Below are positions 38,077-46,721 of a DNA stretch of 64,000 bases, in pieces (position 1 is the first letter of the stretch; each line of letters begins with the position of its first letter). Position numbers and translations under genes: made by a program. The notes beneath the pieces were generated by a model that saw nothing but the letters and a program-made list of their open reading frames with translations, ran no database searches and had not been told where the DNA came from. The stretch covers positions 1 to 64,000 of the forward strand of contig NZ_PYMI01000003.1 in assembly GCF_003025595.1 (NCBI RefSeq), in the 5' to 3' direction. This stretch comes from Photobacterium ganghwense. GTDB taxonomy: Bacteria; Pseudomonadota; Gammaproteobacteria; Enterobacterales; Vibrionaceae.

Positions 38077-39347
38077 ACATGGAATTCAACAAGATCGATG
38101 CGCATCAACCACCTAGCCGAGTATTGGAAAAGGTTGAAATAGACCATTCACCATTAGATCTTATCCTACTTGATGATGAGCTAAATATTCCGCTAGGACG
38201 CCCTTATCTGACACTACTGATTGATCAGTACAGTAAAAGCATTATGGGTTTTCATTTAGGGTTTAAAGAACCCAGCTACTATTCGGTAATGAAGGCCATC
38301 CTTAATGCGATAAAGCCTAAAGATGATATTGCGGAGCGATTTCCAGGTGTTGTGCATGACTGGTATTGTCAGGGCAAGATGGAGTCACTGGTTGTTGATA
38401 ATGGGGCGGAATTTTGGAGTAAGAGTCTTGAGCAGTCCTGCCTTGAAGTTGGTATTCATATTCAATATAACCCCGTTCGCAAACCTTGGTTGAAGCCGTT
38501 GGTGGAGCGAATTTTTAGAACCATCGGCAGCAAGTTGCTAGTGACTATTCCCGGAAAGACCTTCTCTAATATTTTAGCGCGTGAAGAGTATGATCCGCGA
38601 AAAGATGCGGTGATGCATTTTTCAGTATTCAATGAACTGTTTCATAAATGGATTATTGATGTGTATCACTATGAATCGGATTCCCGAAAGCGTGCAATTC
38701 CTTATGTGAAATGGCAGGAAGGGGTTGTGGTGATGCCACCCATTAGTTATGAGCCGGAAGATCTGGAAAAGCTATCTGTGGTTTTAGGGATCAAAGAATT
38801 ACGCAAACATCGACGGGGTGGTATTCACCTTCATGGGTTACGCTATGACAGCGAAGAGTTAGCGGATTACCGCCGAATGTACTCGCGAGATATCGACGTA
38901 CTCACGAAAACTAACCCTGATGATATTTCAAGCATTTATGTCTATTTAGAGCATAAGCAGCAATACTTGAAAGTGCCATGCATCGACCCTATCGGTTACA
39001 CGAAGAGCCTATCTCTCACTCAGCATCATATTAATCAACGCTTGCATCGAGATTTCATTGACAGTCAACTAGACCTAGAAGGGTTGGCTCGCGTCAGAAT
39101 GTATATTCATGATCGGATTGAACAAGAAGCAGACGAGATTAAGAACCTTAACCGAGGGAGGCCTCGACGTACTACAAAAGGTATGGCGAGATTAGCTAAA
39201 CATAACGGTGTTGCTAGCGATGTTCAAACCAGTTGTGTACCAGAAACACTACCGGAACTGTCGATGCCAGATAAAGGGAAAGAATCCAAACAGTTGCCGG
39301 ACTCTGATGAATGGGATGATTTCATATCTGATCTGGAACCATATTGA
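38028..39347 (+). CDS. tnsB: TnsB, C-terminal catalytic part (-1 frame)
   Basis: 439-residue frame with the DDE transposase core that joins 3' ends to target DNA. D39 is in VEIDHSPLDLILL, D124 in SLVVDNGAEFWSK and E160 in KPLVERIFRTIGSKL, the classic DD(35)E spacing. The C-terminal tail after about residue 390 is the flexible region that contacts TnsC. It begins with an ATG exactly at the slip site (38028), so a separate start is formally possible, but no ribosome site stands at a good distance. The stop overlaps tnsC (TGATG). The frame is intact over 1.3 kb with no other damage. Confidence 0.9.
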   Translation: MPAYEVAVARHGKYLADMEFNKIDAHQPPSRVLEKVEIDHSPLDLILLDDELNIPLGRPYLTLLIDQYSKSIMGFHLGFKEPSYYSVMKAILNAIKPKDDIAERFPGVVHDWYCQGKMESLVVDNGAEFWSKSLEQSCLEVGIHIQYNPVRKPWLKPLVERIFRTIGSKLLVTIPGKTFSNILAREEYDPRKDAVMHFSVFNELFHKWIIDVYHYESDSRKRAIPYVKWQEGVVVMPPISYEPEDLEKLSVVLGIKELRKHRRGGIHLHGLRYDSEELADYRRMYSRDIDVLTKTNPDDISSIYVYLEHKQQYLKVPCIDPIGYTKSLSLTQHHINQRLHRDFIDSQLDLEGLARVRMYIHDRIEQEADEIKNLNRGRPRRTTKGMARLAKHNGVASDVQTSCVPETLPELSMPDKGKESKQLPDSDEWDDFISDLEPY

Positions 39348-40363
39348 TGGATAGTTTGTCTCCTGAAGATGAAGCGAAGTATCAGGCGTTTGTTGATATT
39401 TTTGTCGAGCAGCCGATAGCCACAATGGTTATGGCTGATTTTGACCGATTGAGATACAACCGACAATTTGGTGGTGATCAGCAATGTATGTTACTCACGG
39501 GAGATACGGGTTCTGGGAAGTCTTTTTTAATCAAAGAGTATTGTCGGCGTCTTGCTCAAACCAACCCAATGAAACAAGCATTGGTACTTTCAAGTCGCAT
39601 CCCCAGTAAACCGACTCTTGAATCCACGATCATTGAATTGCTCAAAGATTTTGGCCATTTTGGTGCGACGTACCGAAAAGGGAAAAGCAAAGATCAATCC
39701 TTAACCGTCTCATTGATTAAATGCTTAAAGGCATCTTGCGTAGAACTCATTATCATTAATGAGTTTCAGGAGTTGGTAGAGTTTAAAACAGGGCGAGCAT
39801 TGAATGAGATAGCAACGCGCTTGAAGCACATCAGTGAAGAGGCGACAGTACCAATTGTGTTGGTTGGCATGCCCTGGGCTGCGAAGATAGCCAATGAGCC
39901 GCAATGGGCGTCAAGACTGCTTATCAGGCGAGAATTACCATACTTTAAACTCTCCGAAGAACCAGAACACTTCATCCGGTTTATCAAAGGGCTTGCCGCC
40001 AGAATGCCTTTTACCGAACTGCCAAAACTGGATAACAAGCAGACGATACTGGCTCTGTTCTCTGCCTCTAACGGCCAGACTCGGCGTTTAAAGCAATTAT
40101 TAAATGAAGCCGTTAAACTGGCTTTAGTTCAGAATGCGGTGACGTTAACCAATGAACATTTAGCGGATGTCTTCCGTATGATATTCCCTGCCATCCCTAA
40201 TCCATTCTTAGCGTCGATAGAGCAAATAGAAGGGCAAGAAGTGAGTTTACCCTCTCATTACGACAGTGGTGCAGACAATGAATTTGAAGCCATTATCCCG
40301 ACTCAGTACACAGATCGCCTTCCTTTATCGCAACTATTGCGTAAAAGTAGAAAAACTAAGTAA
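39347..40363 (+). CDS. tnsC: TnsC, AAA+ regulator of transposition
   Basis: 338-residue TniB/TnsC ATPase that assembles next to the Cascade-TniQ complex and recruits TnsAB. Walker A is GDTGSGKS (residues 52-59). The Walker B region reads CVELIIINEFQELVEF, with Asn138-Glu139 where most AAA+ proteins have Asp-Glu. The sensor region contains VPIVLVGMPWAAK, and ASRLLIRRELPYF likely holds the arginine finger. Start at 39347 overlaps the tnsB stop. Shorter than Tn7 TnsC, as usual for I-F3. Confidence 0.92.
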   Translation: MDSLSPEDEAKYQAFVDIFVEQPIATMVMADFDRLRYNRQFGGDQQCMLLTGDTGSGKSFLIKEYCRRLAQTNPMKQALVLSSRIPSKPTLESTIIELLKDFGHFGATYRKGKSKDQSLTVSLIKCLKASCVELIIINEFQELVEFKTGRALNEIATRLKHISEEATVPIVLVGMPWAAKIANEPQWASRLLIRRELPYFKLSEEPEHFIRFIKGLAARMPFTELPKLDNKQTILALFSASNGQTRRLKQLLNEAVKLALVQNAVTLTNEHLADVFRMIFPAIPNPFLASIEQIEGQEVSLPSHYDSGADNEFEAIIPTQYTDRLPLSQLLRKSRKTK

Positions 40364-40388
40364 TCCTTAGTACATTTGAAGGTGTCAT

Positions 40389-40405
40389 ACTAAGACAATC
40401 TTAGC
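40389..40405. promoter_or_regulatory. Operator upstream of xre (CTAAG-N5-CTTAG)
   Basis: ACTAAG-ACAAT-CTTAGC, a palindrome 29 bp before the xre start. The same half-sites with the same 5-base spacing occur upstream of tniQ (48194-48210). A further CTAAG half-site is at 40421-40425. Confidence 0.65.
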
Positions 40406-40433
40406 TAAATCATCATTTTGCTAAGAGCTTGTT

Positions 40434-40736
40434 ATGACAAACCCAATTCCTGTTCGCCTTAAATCTGCCAGAAAAGCAGCAGGGTACACTCAACAACAGT
40501 TAGGGATGGCCTTGGGTATGGAGCCGAATACAGCAAGTGCAAGGATGAATCAGTACGAGAAGGGCAAGCATACGCCTGACTATCAAACCATGAAGCGCAT
40601 AGCGGATGAGCTTGGCGTGCCTGTGGCGTACTTTTATTGTGATGATGAGTTGATGGCCGAGTTGATTAGCGAGATTGGGAAGCTCGATGTTCAGGCACGC
40701 CAAGAAATCCTAAGAAGACTGAAAGAACTGAAATAA
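40434..40736 (+). CDS. Xre-family transcriptional regulator of the transposon
   Basis: 100-residue protein with an N-terminal helix-turn-helix of Cro/CI type (RLKSARKAAGYTQQQLGMAL, then NQYEKGKHTPDYQTMKRIAD) and a short C-terminal dimerisation helix. Xre regulators are known passengers of I-F3 transposons, where they control the tniQ-cas genes and the homing guide. Here it lies behind tnsC, and a matching palindrome is found in front of both its own gene and tniQ, so autoregulation plus control of the targeting operon is likely. Confidence 0.85.
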   Translation: MTNPIPVRLKSARKAAGYTQQQLGMALGMEPNTASARMNQYEKGKHTPDYQTMKRIADELGVPVAYFYCDDELMAELISEIGKLDVQARQEILRRLKELK

Positions 40737-40840
40737 CAGCTTATCTTGATGGGTGTAGGTCTAGCTGTAACTCATTTTTGCCCCATTCCTTGTTAGTGCT
40801 AGTAGGCTTGGTTAAAGACCAATTTCTCTCTTGGATTAGG

Positions 40841-41746
40841 TTACGTAATGTCTAGAAGGCTTAAACTATCTACCAATTGATTAGATAACCTTTTTACAAC
40901 GGGTTTTATTTTTTCGTTTTTCCAAACAAAGCAAAGAGGTAAATGTAGTTCTACCTCGCTTAATGGTATAAATCGAATAAGTGGAGAAGCCCTTGCGACA
41001 TGTCTGCTATTTACAATAGCGACACCTTGCCCTGCGGCAACCAATGCGAGCATAGAGCTTTCATGATGCGCCCAGTGCAACACACTTGGAAATAGACCAA
41101 TAGACTTGAACTTCTGTTCCTGCCAGTCATAAAAGGCTGGATACGAGACTCTGGGAAAACGAATGAAAGGCAATGAATTGAGTTGTTCTACTGTAATGCT
41201 CTCGCCAATACGTTCACTCCATGACACAGGGTAAGCGAGCGTCATTTTATCTTTGCGTAGTTCAATAAAGTCGTATGAGTCATCTAAATCTTGAAATAAG
41301 TACACGAACGCACAGTCCAAAGCCCCTTTCTCAATATGCTTTAATAGTTTTACCGTGTTGTCTGTCACCATTTCCATCGCAATATCTGGGTTTTCTTCTC
41401 TGAACTTGCTTAGATAGTTTGGAACCATGCCTTCCCACAACACAGATTCCACTGAGCCTAACTTTAGATTCCCTATTGAACCAGAAGCTACTCTTTTTAC
41501 TGTTTGGGTTGCATTTTCGATACTGTCAACAATTTCAATCATTTGCTCTCTATAGTATTCGCCTGCCAACGTAAGTGAGAGTCTTCTTGATACCCTGTCA
41601 AACAATAGAACCCCGAGTTCCTCTTCTAGATCACTGATTTGGCGTGAGATTGCAGGCTGGGTGACATTTAACAATTGCGATGCTTTTCTCACCCCCCCAG
41701 AGTTAGCAACAGCGAGAAAATACTTAATTTGTCTAAGCTCCATCAT
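40841..41746 (-). CDS. LysR-family regulator (cargo)
   Basis: About 301 residues. N-terminal LysR winged helix-turn-helix (MELRQIKYFLAVANSGGVRK, with LLNVTQPAISRQISDLEEEL) and a C-terminal periplasmic-binding-protein-like effector domain. It is divergent from the EamA transporter gene, the usual layout of a LysR regulator with its target. The ATG at 41746 is chosen; a GTG at 41752 and an ATG at 41743 are also in frame. It is part of the transposon cargo and unrelated to transposition. Confidence 0.88.
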   Translation of the reverse strand: MMELRQIKYFLAVANSGGVRKASQLLNVTQPAISRQISDLEEELGVLLFDRVSRRLSLTLAGEYYREQMIEIVDSIENATQTVKRVASGSIGNLKLGSVESVLWEGMVPNYLSKFREENPDIAMEMVTDNTVKLLKHIEKGALDCAFVYLFQDLDDSYDFIELRKDKMTLAYPVSWSERIGESITVEQLNSLPFIRFPRVSYPAFYDWQEQKFKSIGLFPSVLHWAHHESSMLALVAAGQGVAIVNSRHVARASPLIRFIPLSEVELHLPLCFVWKNEKIKPVVKRLSNQLVDSLSLLDIT

Positions 41747-41848
41747 GACCACTTTGTTAACTATTAGGCATCAATATATAAGAATATATCAATATTTTTT
41801 ATCAAGTGCATGGGGTACTCTTCGTAAAAACACAATCTAGAAGAATTA

Positions 41849-42796
41849 ATGAACACTAATAACTCGAAAAAAACTGGAAAAGGGAATTTAGCCAAAGGAC
41901 TTGGATATGGCCTCGTGACGGTAAGTTGCTGGGGAGCATTGAATATTAGTACGCACAATGCACTACAAAATGGCTTTTTGCCCAATGACCTAACGATGCT
42001 TCGTTATTGTGTCGCGGGTATGATATGTCTGCCTTTTGTAATAATTAACTATCGAAAAATTGCGAAATCATCATTTTGGCTGAGATCGACAGTATTCGCA
42101 CTGTTAGCCGGACCGTTATATGGCTGGTTAGTAAATAAGGGAATGCAACTCACTCCTTTGTCCTATGCAAGTGTTATGGTTCCTACATTTACGATGGTAA
42201 TTACCATGTTGTTGCTATCTAGGATGGGGGAGAAAGTTAGCAAGGCTCAGGTGATTGGTACTCTAGTCATTGTATTCGGTTTGTATTCATTGATTAACAG
42301 CCCTTCGAGTAGCGAGCCTCAAAGCAATATAGGGGTAGCAGCGTTTTTACTTGCAGGGGTGGCTTGGTCTTCCTTCACAATTTTGTTGAAGAGGTGGAAG
42401 ATTGAGCTTGTTTCCACAATTTTCATGATGAACATTGTGTCGGGTGTAATCTATTTTCCAGTTTACATTACCAATGTCCATTCTGGACTGTCTAGCCTGC
42501 CCATTGAGCATTGGGTTACGCAGATTGTAGTTCAGAGTGTGGTCGCTTCAATTGTCGTAGTTTTTACTTTCGCTAATGCAGTTAAGTATTTAGGGGCAAC
42601 TCTCGCGTCAACTCTTCCTGCACTAATACCTCTAGTATCAATCTCGCTCGCAATTGTTTTGTTCGAACAAACAATCACAATCAGTGAACTGCTAGCTCTA
42701 GGTGTGACATCTGTAGGTTTTGTTATATGTACATTGAATAAGCATCAAAAGGCTATTCAAACTAGAAGAGATCTAGCGAATCAAGACTCTACTTGA
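41849..42796 (+). CDS. EamA/DMT-family transporter (cargo)
   Basis: 315-residue membrane protein with about ten hydrophobic segments arranged as two EamA repeats, the drug/metabolite transporter superfamily. Conserved stretches include GALNISTHNALQNGFLPNDL and, in the second half, VVASIVVVFTFANAVKYLG. Members export amino acids or other metabolites; the substrate here is unknown. Divergent from the LysR gene with about 100 bp between, so substrate-induced expression is likely. Confidence 0.87.
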   Translation: MNTNNSKKTGKGNLAKGLGYGLVTVSCWGALNISTHNALQNGFLPNDLTMLRYCVAGMICLPFVIINYRKIAKSSFWLRSTVFALLAGPLYGWLVNKGMQLTPLSYASVMVPTFTMVITMLLLSRMGEKVSKAQVIGTLVIVFGLYSLINSPSSSEPQSNIGVAAFLLAGVAWSSFTILLKRWKIELVSTIFMMNIVSGVIYFPVYITNVHSGLSSLPIEHWVTQIVVQSVVASIVVVFTFANAVKYLGATLASTLPALIPLVSISLAIVLFEQTITISELLALGVTSVGFVICTLNKHQKAIQTRRDLANQDST

Positions 42797-43023
42797 GTTC
42801 GAAAATGACCAAAGGTGTCGCGGCTTATAGTGTTTGAGGCAGTAATACCGCCATCTACATTAAACAACGTTTTGATTAATCAGTTATCAGTGAATTATTA
42901 CGACTGGAATGATGGAGTTGGTCACCTGAAAAATTACAGCTAACCTTACATGGCTTGTGACCTATTCGATTTTCAACGTGCAGCGTCAGGTATACGTATA
43001 ACAAGAGACTATGGCGTCAATAG

Positions 43024-43204
<181 letters not shown>

Positions 43205-43270
43205 TAAGGTGCCAAGATACTTTATCTTTTCCGAACTGATGGCATTAACAGATGTGATCTAACAAGGTTT

Positions 43271-43317
43271 TGTCCAGATTCGAGTCAGTCAGTTCCAGGC
43301 TGACTCGTTTGTGCCCC
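43271..43317. repeat. 47-bp hairpin repeat, copy A
   Basis: CGAGTCAG and CTGACTCG form an 8-bp stem flanked by TGTCCAGATT and TTTGTGCCCC. It is identical over all 47 bases to copy B (45268-45314). Lies upstream of the two-gene module at 43525-44791. Confidence 0.85.
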
Positions 43318-43524
43318 AAGACGAGTTACAGCCGCGTACTCTGCTGATGAAACTAAGCCGACTTGCTTTAAAGTAGTTAATAACAGAACCTCCAAAGAGG
43401 AGGCCAAATTTAATGCTCTACTTCACTCACTCCTGTTATTGCTCTTGATGAACTAGCATTAATATGCAACGACAAACTACTTGTGTCACTGCCAGTTACA
43501 GGTGAAAATCTAACAGACTGAATA

Positions 43525-44412
43525 ATGGAGAATTATATGTCTGTTGGCTACTCAATCCGAATCGACTTCGACAAAACAGAGGAAAGACCAGAGCGAGTCT
43601 TTCACGCAATGGCTGTATACATCGAGGGGTTCAACGAGCTTCAAGAAGCTTTTATTAAAGGCTACGGCAAAGACATAGAGTTTATTTCTTCATTAAACAG
43701 TACTCGCGAAGGCTCTTGTATCGCGGATATTGGAACAAAGGTTAAAGACAAAATTCGCAATGCAAAGCTGAATAACATCTTTGACGGCATCTATAATGGC
43801 GTAAGAAAAGAAATCGCCACGGCTAAAAAGATTGATTCAGAAAGTGATGTACGAACGTTCGTGGATAACGTCTATACAATAGCATCTGCAAATGAATCAT
43901 CTTTTGAGCAATTCACTTGTGAGGGTGATGCTCACTTGATAGATGTGGCAAACGCATTGAACAAAATCTACAAAGCCAAGGGTATGCTTTCACCATCCGA
44001 TTTGGTTCAATTCGGTCGTGAACTAGACTTTGATGACATCAATAAAGATTTCTCTTGCCCTCGAACGGGAGACCAAATTTTTGAAGACACTGTTCAGCCT
44101 TTTCCGTCTAAAGAGATGTTCATTGTTCGTCGTCCGTCTTATGTTGAGAATCTGCAATGGGACTTTGAGTGCAATACACGTAAACCTAAGAATTTCAGCG
44201 CAAAAATGTCAGACGCGAAATGGTTCAAAAAATGGTCGAATCATGAAGAACAAATATGGCCTGGTGATGCTTTGCATGTTCAAGTAAGAACGAAGAGAAG
44301 AACGAACAAGCTCAAGAAAAAAGTATCATACGAAACCGAGATTTTAAAAGTGATTCGAGTTGTCCCGCAAAGCGAGATAGAGCAATTCACACTGGACTTA
44401 GAACATGACTAG
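43525..44412 (+). CDS. Hypothetical cargo protein, first gene of a two-gene module
   Basis: 295 residues, soluble, with no signal peptide and no motif I can assign. It is rich in acidic and lysine residues, with a basic patch near the C-terminus (RTKRRTNKLKKKVSYETEIL). An ATG at 43537 (MSVGYSIRIDFDKTEERPER) is an alternative start. It overlaps the following membrane protein gene by 8 bp, so the two are made together. A soluble protein coupled to a small membrane protein in a mobile-element cargo is a common layout of anti-phage systems, but that reading is inference only. Confidence 0.72.
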   Translation: MENYMSVGYSIRIDFDKTEERPERVFHAMAVYIEGFNELQEAFIKGYGKDIEFISSLNSTREGSCIADIGTKVKDKIRNAKLNNIFDGIYNGVRKEIATAKKIDSESDVRTFVDNVYTIASANESSFEQFTCEGDAHLIDVANALNKIYKAKGMLSPSDLVQFGRELDFDDINKDFSCPRTGDQIFEDTVQPFPSKEMFIVRRPSYVENLQWDFECNTRKPKNFSAKMSDAKWFKKWSNHEEQIWPGDALHVQVRTKRRTNKLKKKVSYETEILKVIRVVPQSEIEQFTLDLEHD

Positions 44413-44791
44413 AAGTTATGACACAGCGAAGAAAGAAGCGGTATTCATAGCGTTGCCGCTTCTGGTGCTGTTCTTGATAAAGATGCTTAACAATGAGCTG
44501 ATGTCATTCTTAAAGCTGTCTGACTTCTCTCTAGCGACTTCTATCATGTACGGACAGTTACTAGCTAAGACACTTGATGTACCTGATAAAAACAAGAAAA
44601 GAGATAGGTTCAGCACTTATCAGGTATACATCTTTGTTGCGTCTATTTTGTCTATGGCAATGTATATCGGATTCCAGTTGATACCTGATATTAACTTCAA
44701 CTTTTACATAGCTCAGATAGTTACTTTCTTAGTTGGGATTATGTTTTATATCCCGTTATCAACACTCATGAGTGACTTGTCGAAAGAGTAA
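44405..44791 (+). CDS. Small membrane protein, second gene of the module
   Basis: 128 residues with three to four hydrophobic segments (AVFIALPLLVLFLIKML, YIFVASILSMAMYIGFQLIP, IAQIVTFLVGIMFYIPLSTL) joined by a charged loop (DKNKKRDRF). No known family was recognised. It starts inside the last codons of the upstream gene. If the pair is a defence system, this would be the membrane effector; there is no direct evidence. Confidence 0.68.
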   Translation: MTRSYDTAKKEAVFIALPLLVLFLIKMLNNELMSFLKLSDFSLATSIMYGQLLAKTLDVPDKNKKRDRFSTYQVYIFVASILSMAMYIGFQLIPDINFNFYIAQIVTFLVGIMFYIPLSTLMSDLSKE

Positions 44792-45267
44792 CTGACATTA
44801 GTGATACCAAAAATACCGATGCAACTTCGAGCTTCCTAAATACCAAAAAACTCGGAATCAATTCCTAGTTAACCTAAACCATTGTCTTCTGTATCGTCTC
44901 ATACTCACTCTAATAAAAAAGGCCATCTCCTACAGGTAGGCTTTTGATACGTATCATTTGTAATAATAGCTACTACAATCATGACTGACGTGGTTTGGCC
45001 CACACTCTAAAATCGCATTTAATTAAAGTCGCCAGCTTTGATTTAACTAAGCTCAGGTTATCCGAAGTAAGTGAAGACATTCTGACCTGCTCCCCTTAAT
45101 CTATGCCTGCCTTATCTCCTTATCGTAATCTGAATCGTAGGATTGATTTTTAGGTCTAATTGTAGTGGATAACGGAATTTGGCCAGCCTCATGTAGACTG
45201 ATTGTATGGTTGTACTACTAGAAGTAATCCGAAAAATCAGAATGCTCTATGGGTCGTAACTCAGAAA
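44792..45267. other. Non-coding cargo spacer
   Basis: About 475 bp without a credible gene. Several short stretches look like debris of older insertions, but no transposase frame could be read. Confidence 0.4.
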
Positions 45268-45314
45268 TGTCCAGATTCGAGTCAGTCAGTTCCAGGCTGA
45301 CTCGTTTGTGCCCC
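45268..45314. repeat. 47-bp hairpin repeat, copy B
   Basis: Identical to copy A (43271-43317) over 47 bases, with the CGAGTCAG/CTGACTCG stem. Separates the two-gene module from the next cargo gene. Confidence 0.85.
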
Positions 45315-45401
45315 TTTATCACTTAGAGTAGAAGCTCATTCAAATGCTGTAAATGTGTTTTTCCCCTACCAAAACTTATCCGATAGGTTTATCGCTATCA
45401 T

Positions 45402-45443
45402 GGCTTTTGGCTTTTGGCTTTTGGCTTTTGGCTTTTGGCTTTT
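45402..45443. repeat. Heptanucleotide microsatellite (GGCTTTT)x6
   Basis: Six perfect copies of a 7-bp unit, about 130 bp upstream of the start codon at 45573. A 7-bp unit changes both frame and spacing on slippage, as in phase-variable promoters. A short frame runs through it but has no other support. Confidence 0.9.
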
Positions 45444-45572
45444 GTGTTGAATATTTTTCCTTATTAGTAATATGGGGCGAAAACTTCTCCCCAAAAATTC
45501 TAAGAATTTCTTTATACATCATTAAAAATGTATGTATAGTGTTGAGAGTACTGATGTTATATTGAGGATGTT

Positions 45573-46340
45573 ATGGCTAAATCTAAATGTAAATTGTGTC
45601 GGTTCCCTCGTGACTTAAGGAATTCACACGCAATACCAAATGCATATTTTAAGTTTATATTTCGACAAGGTGACGGCAAAGGTGTATTGGTAAATACTGA
45701 AGAGGGAATTCCTGTAATACCTTGTGCTGATAGCTGGGCTAGTTATCAACTATGTGATGATTGTGAAAGAAAACTAAACTCAAAATATGAAGATTATTTA
45801 CATAAAGTCTTAACTAATAGAGGCCAATGTACTGTTAGCCAGACTGATGAAGGGGTTCTTTTTGAGAATCTTGATACAAAAAGAGTAAAAATGTGTTTGT
45901 TATCTATACTTTGGCGATGCTCTGTATCGAATGTAGAGGCATACAAAAATATAAAATTGCCTGATTCGTTATCCGAAAAACTCAGAGTATCTTTAAATTC
46001 AGGTATAGAGTTTAAAGATAAGCATTTGTATATCGATTGTAGAAGACTGACAGATTTATCAGGGTATATTGATAAAGCTAAGCTACGTAGCCTTATCATT
46101 CAGCCTCATCATATTACTTATGATGAAGGTGCCAAGGCTTGGGTGTTCGTTTTTCTGGGTTATTATTTCGAGTTTTTCTATAATATTAAAACTACTACGC
46201 CTAAGGCTAAATCATCTTTCTTGGGTTACAACAGGAACTCATTTTTATTTCATTACCTAGACATAATGAAAATTCCAGAGTTTGTTCATATGGGCGTGGC
46301 TGCAATTGATAAGTATGAGAAAGGACAAGTTAAATTATAG
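45573..46340 (+). CDS. Hypothetical cargo protein with HNH-like zinc motif
   Basis: 255 residues. The N-terminus carries CKLCRFPRDLRNSHAIPNAY and, further on, LCDDCERKLNSKYEDYL. These CxxC pairs around a SHxIP motif recall the metal-binding frame of HNH-type endonucleases and related defence proteins. The rest is unfamiliar and rich in aromatic residues. A ribosome site (GAGGATGTT) precedes the ATG. AT-rich codon use differs from the chromosomal genes, fitting acquired cargo. Nuclease activity is a guess. Confidence 0.7.
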   Translation: MAKSKCKLCRFPRDLRNSHAIPNAYFKFIFRQGDGKGVLVNTEEGIPVIPCADSWASYQLCDDCERKLNSKYEDYLHKVLTNRGQCTVSQTDEGVLFENLDTKRVKMCLLSILWRCSVSNVEAYKNIKLPDSLSEKLRVSLNSGIEFKDKHLYIDCRRLTDLSGYIDKAKLRSLIIQPHHITYDEGAKAWVFVFLGYYFEFFYNIKTTTPKAKSSFLGYNRNSFLFHYLDIMKIPEFVHMGVAAIDKYEKGQVKL

Positions 46341-46425
46341 TTTAATTTTAAACAGATAGAGTGGGATTTTCCTTTCTAAAGGTTATTCATTATTTACTAA
46401 AATAACAAAAAAATCAGCACGGTTT

Positions 46426-46472
46426 TGTCCATCATCGAGTCAGCCAACTATCGGCTAGCTCATACCTGCCCC
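46426..46472. repeat. 47-bp hairpin repeat, copy C (diverged)
   Basis: Same length and frame of landmarks as copies A and B (TGTCCA at the start, GAGTCAGCC/GGCTAGCTC arms, TGCCCC at the end), with many substitutions. Lies between the HNH-like gene and the HExxH gene. Confidence 0.7.
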
Positions 46473-46721
46473 AAAATCATTTAGCCTCCGATTTTTGACC
46501 GCTTCTGCTTGCCATTTCTTGACCTACATTCCCTCATGGCAGATTATAAGCCTAGTTGAGCAATCGCGACTATACAGACAGAATCTTTAGTTTGTGAGTG
46601 CAAATAATAATATGACTGCTAGAACAGTATGTTACTGTCATAGTGTCTGTATTTTTTAAAATATTATAAAGACAATGTCTGCTGAAAAGACACTGTTATA
46701 ACCCTAAAACGAGGATATCCT

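Noticed and set aside
45353..45565. A 70-residue frame running through the GGCTTTT repeats.
   Set aside because: Its sequence is a by-product of the microsatellite, it has no ribosome site and it ends just before the real gene at 45573.
43271..46472. Hairpin repeats considered as integron attC sites.
   Set aside because: The GTTRRRY and RYYYAAC core boxes are not found at matching positions and no integron integrase is present in the window.
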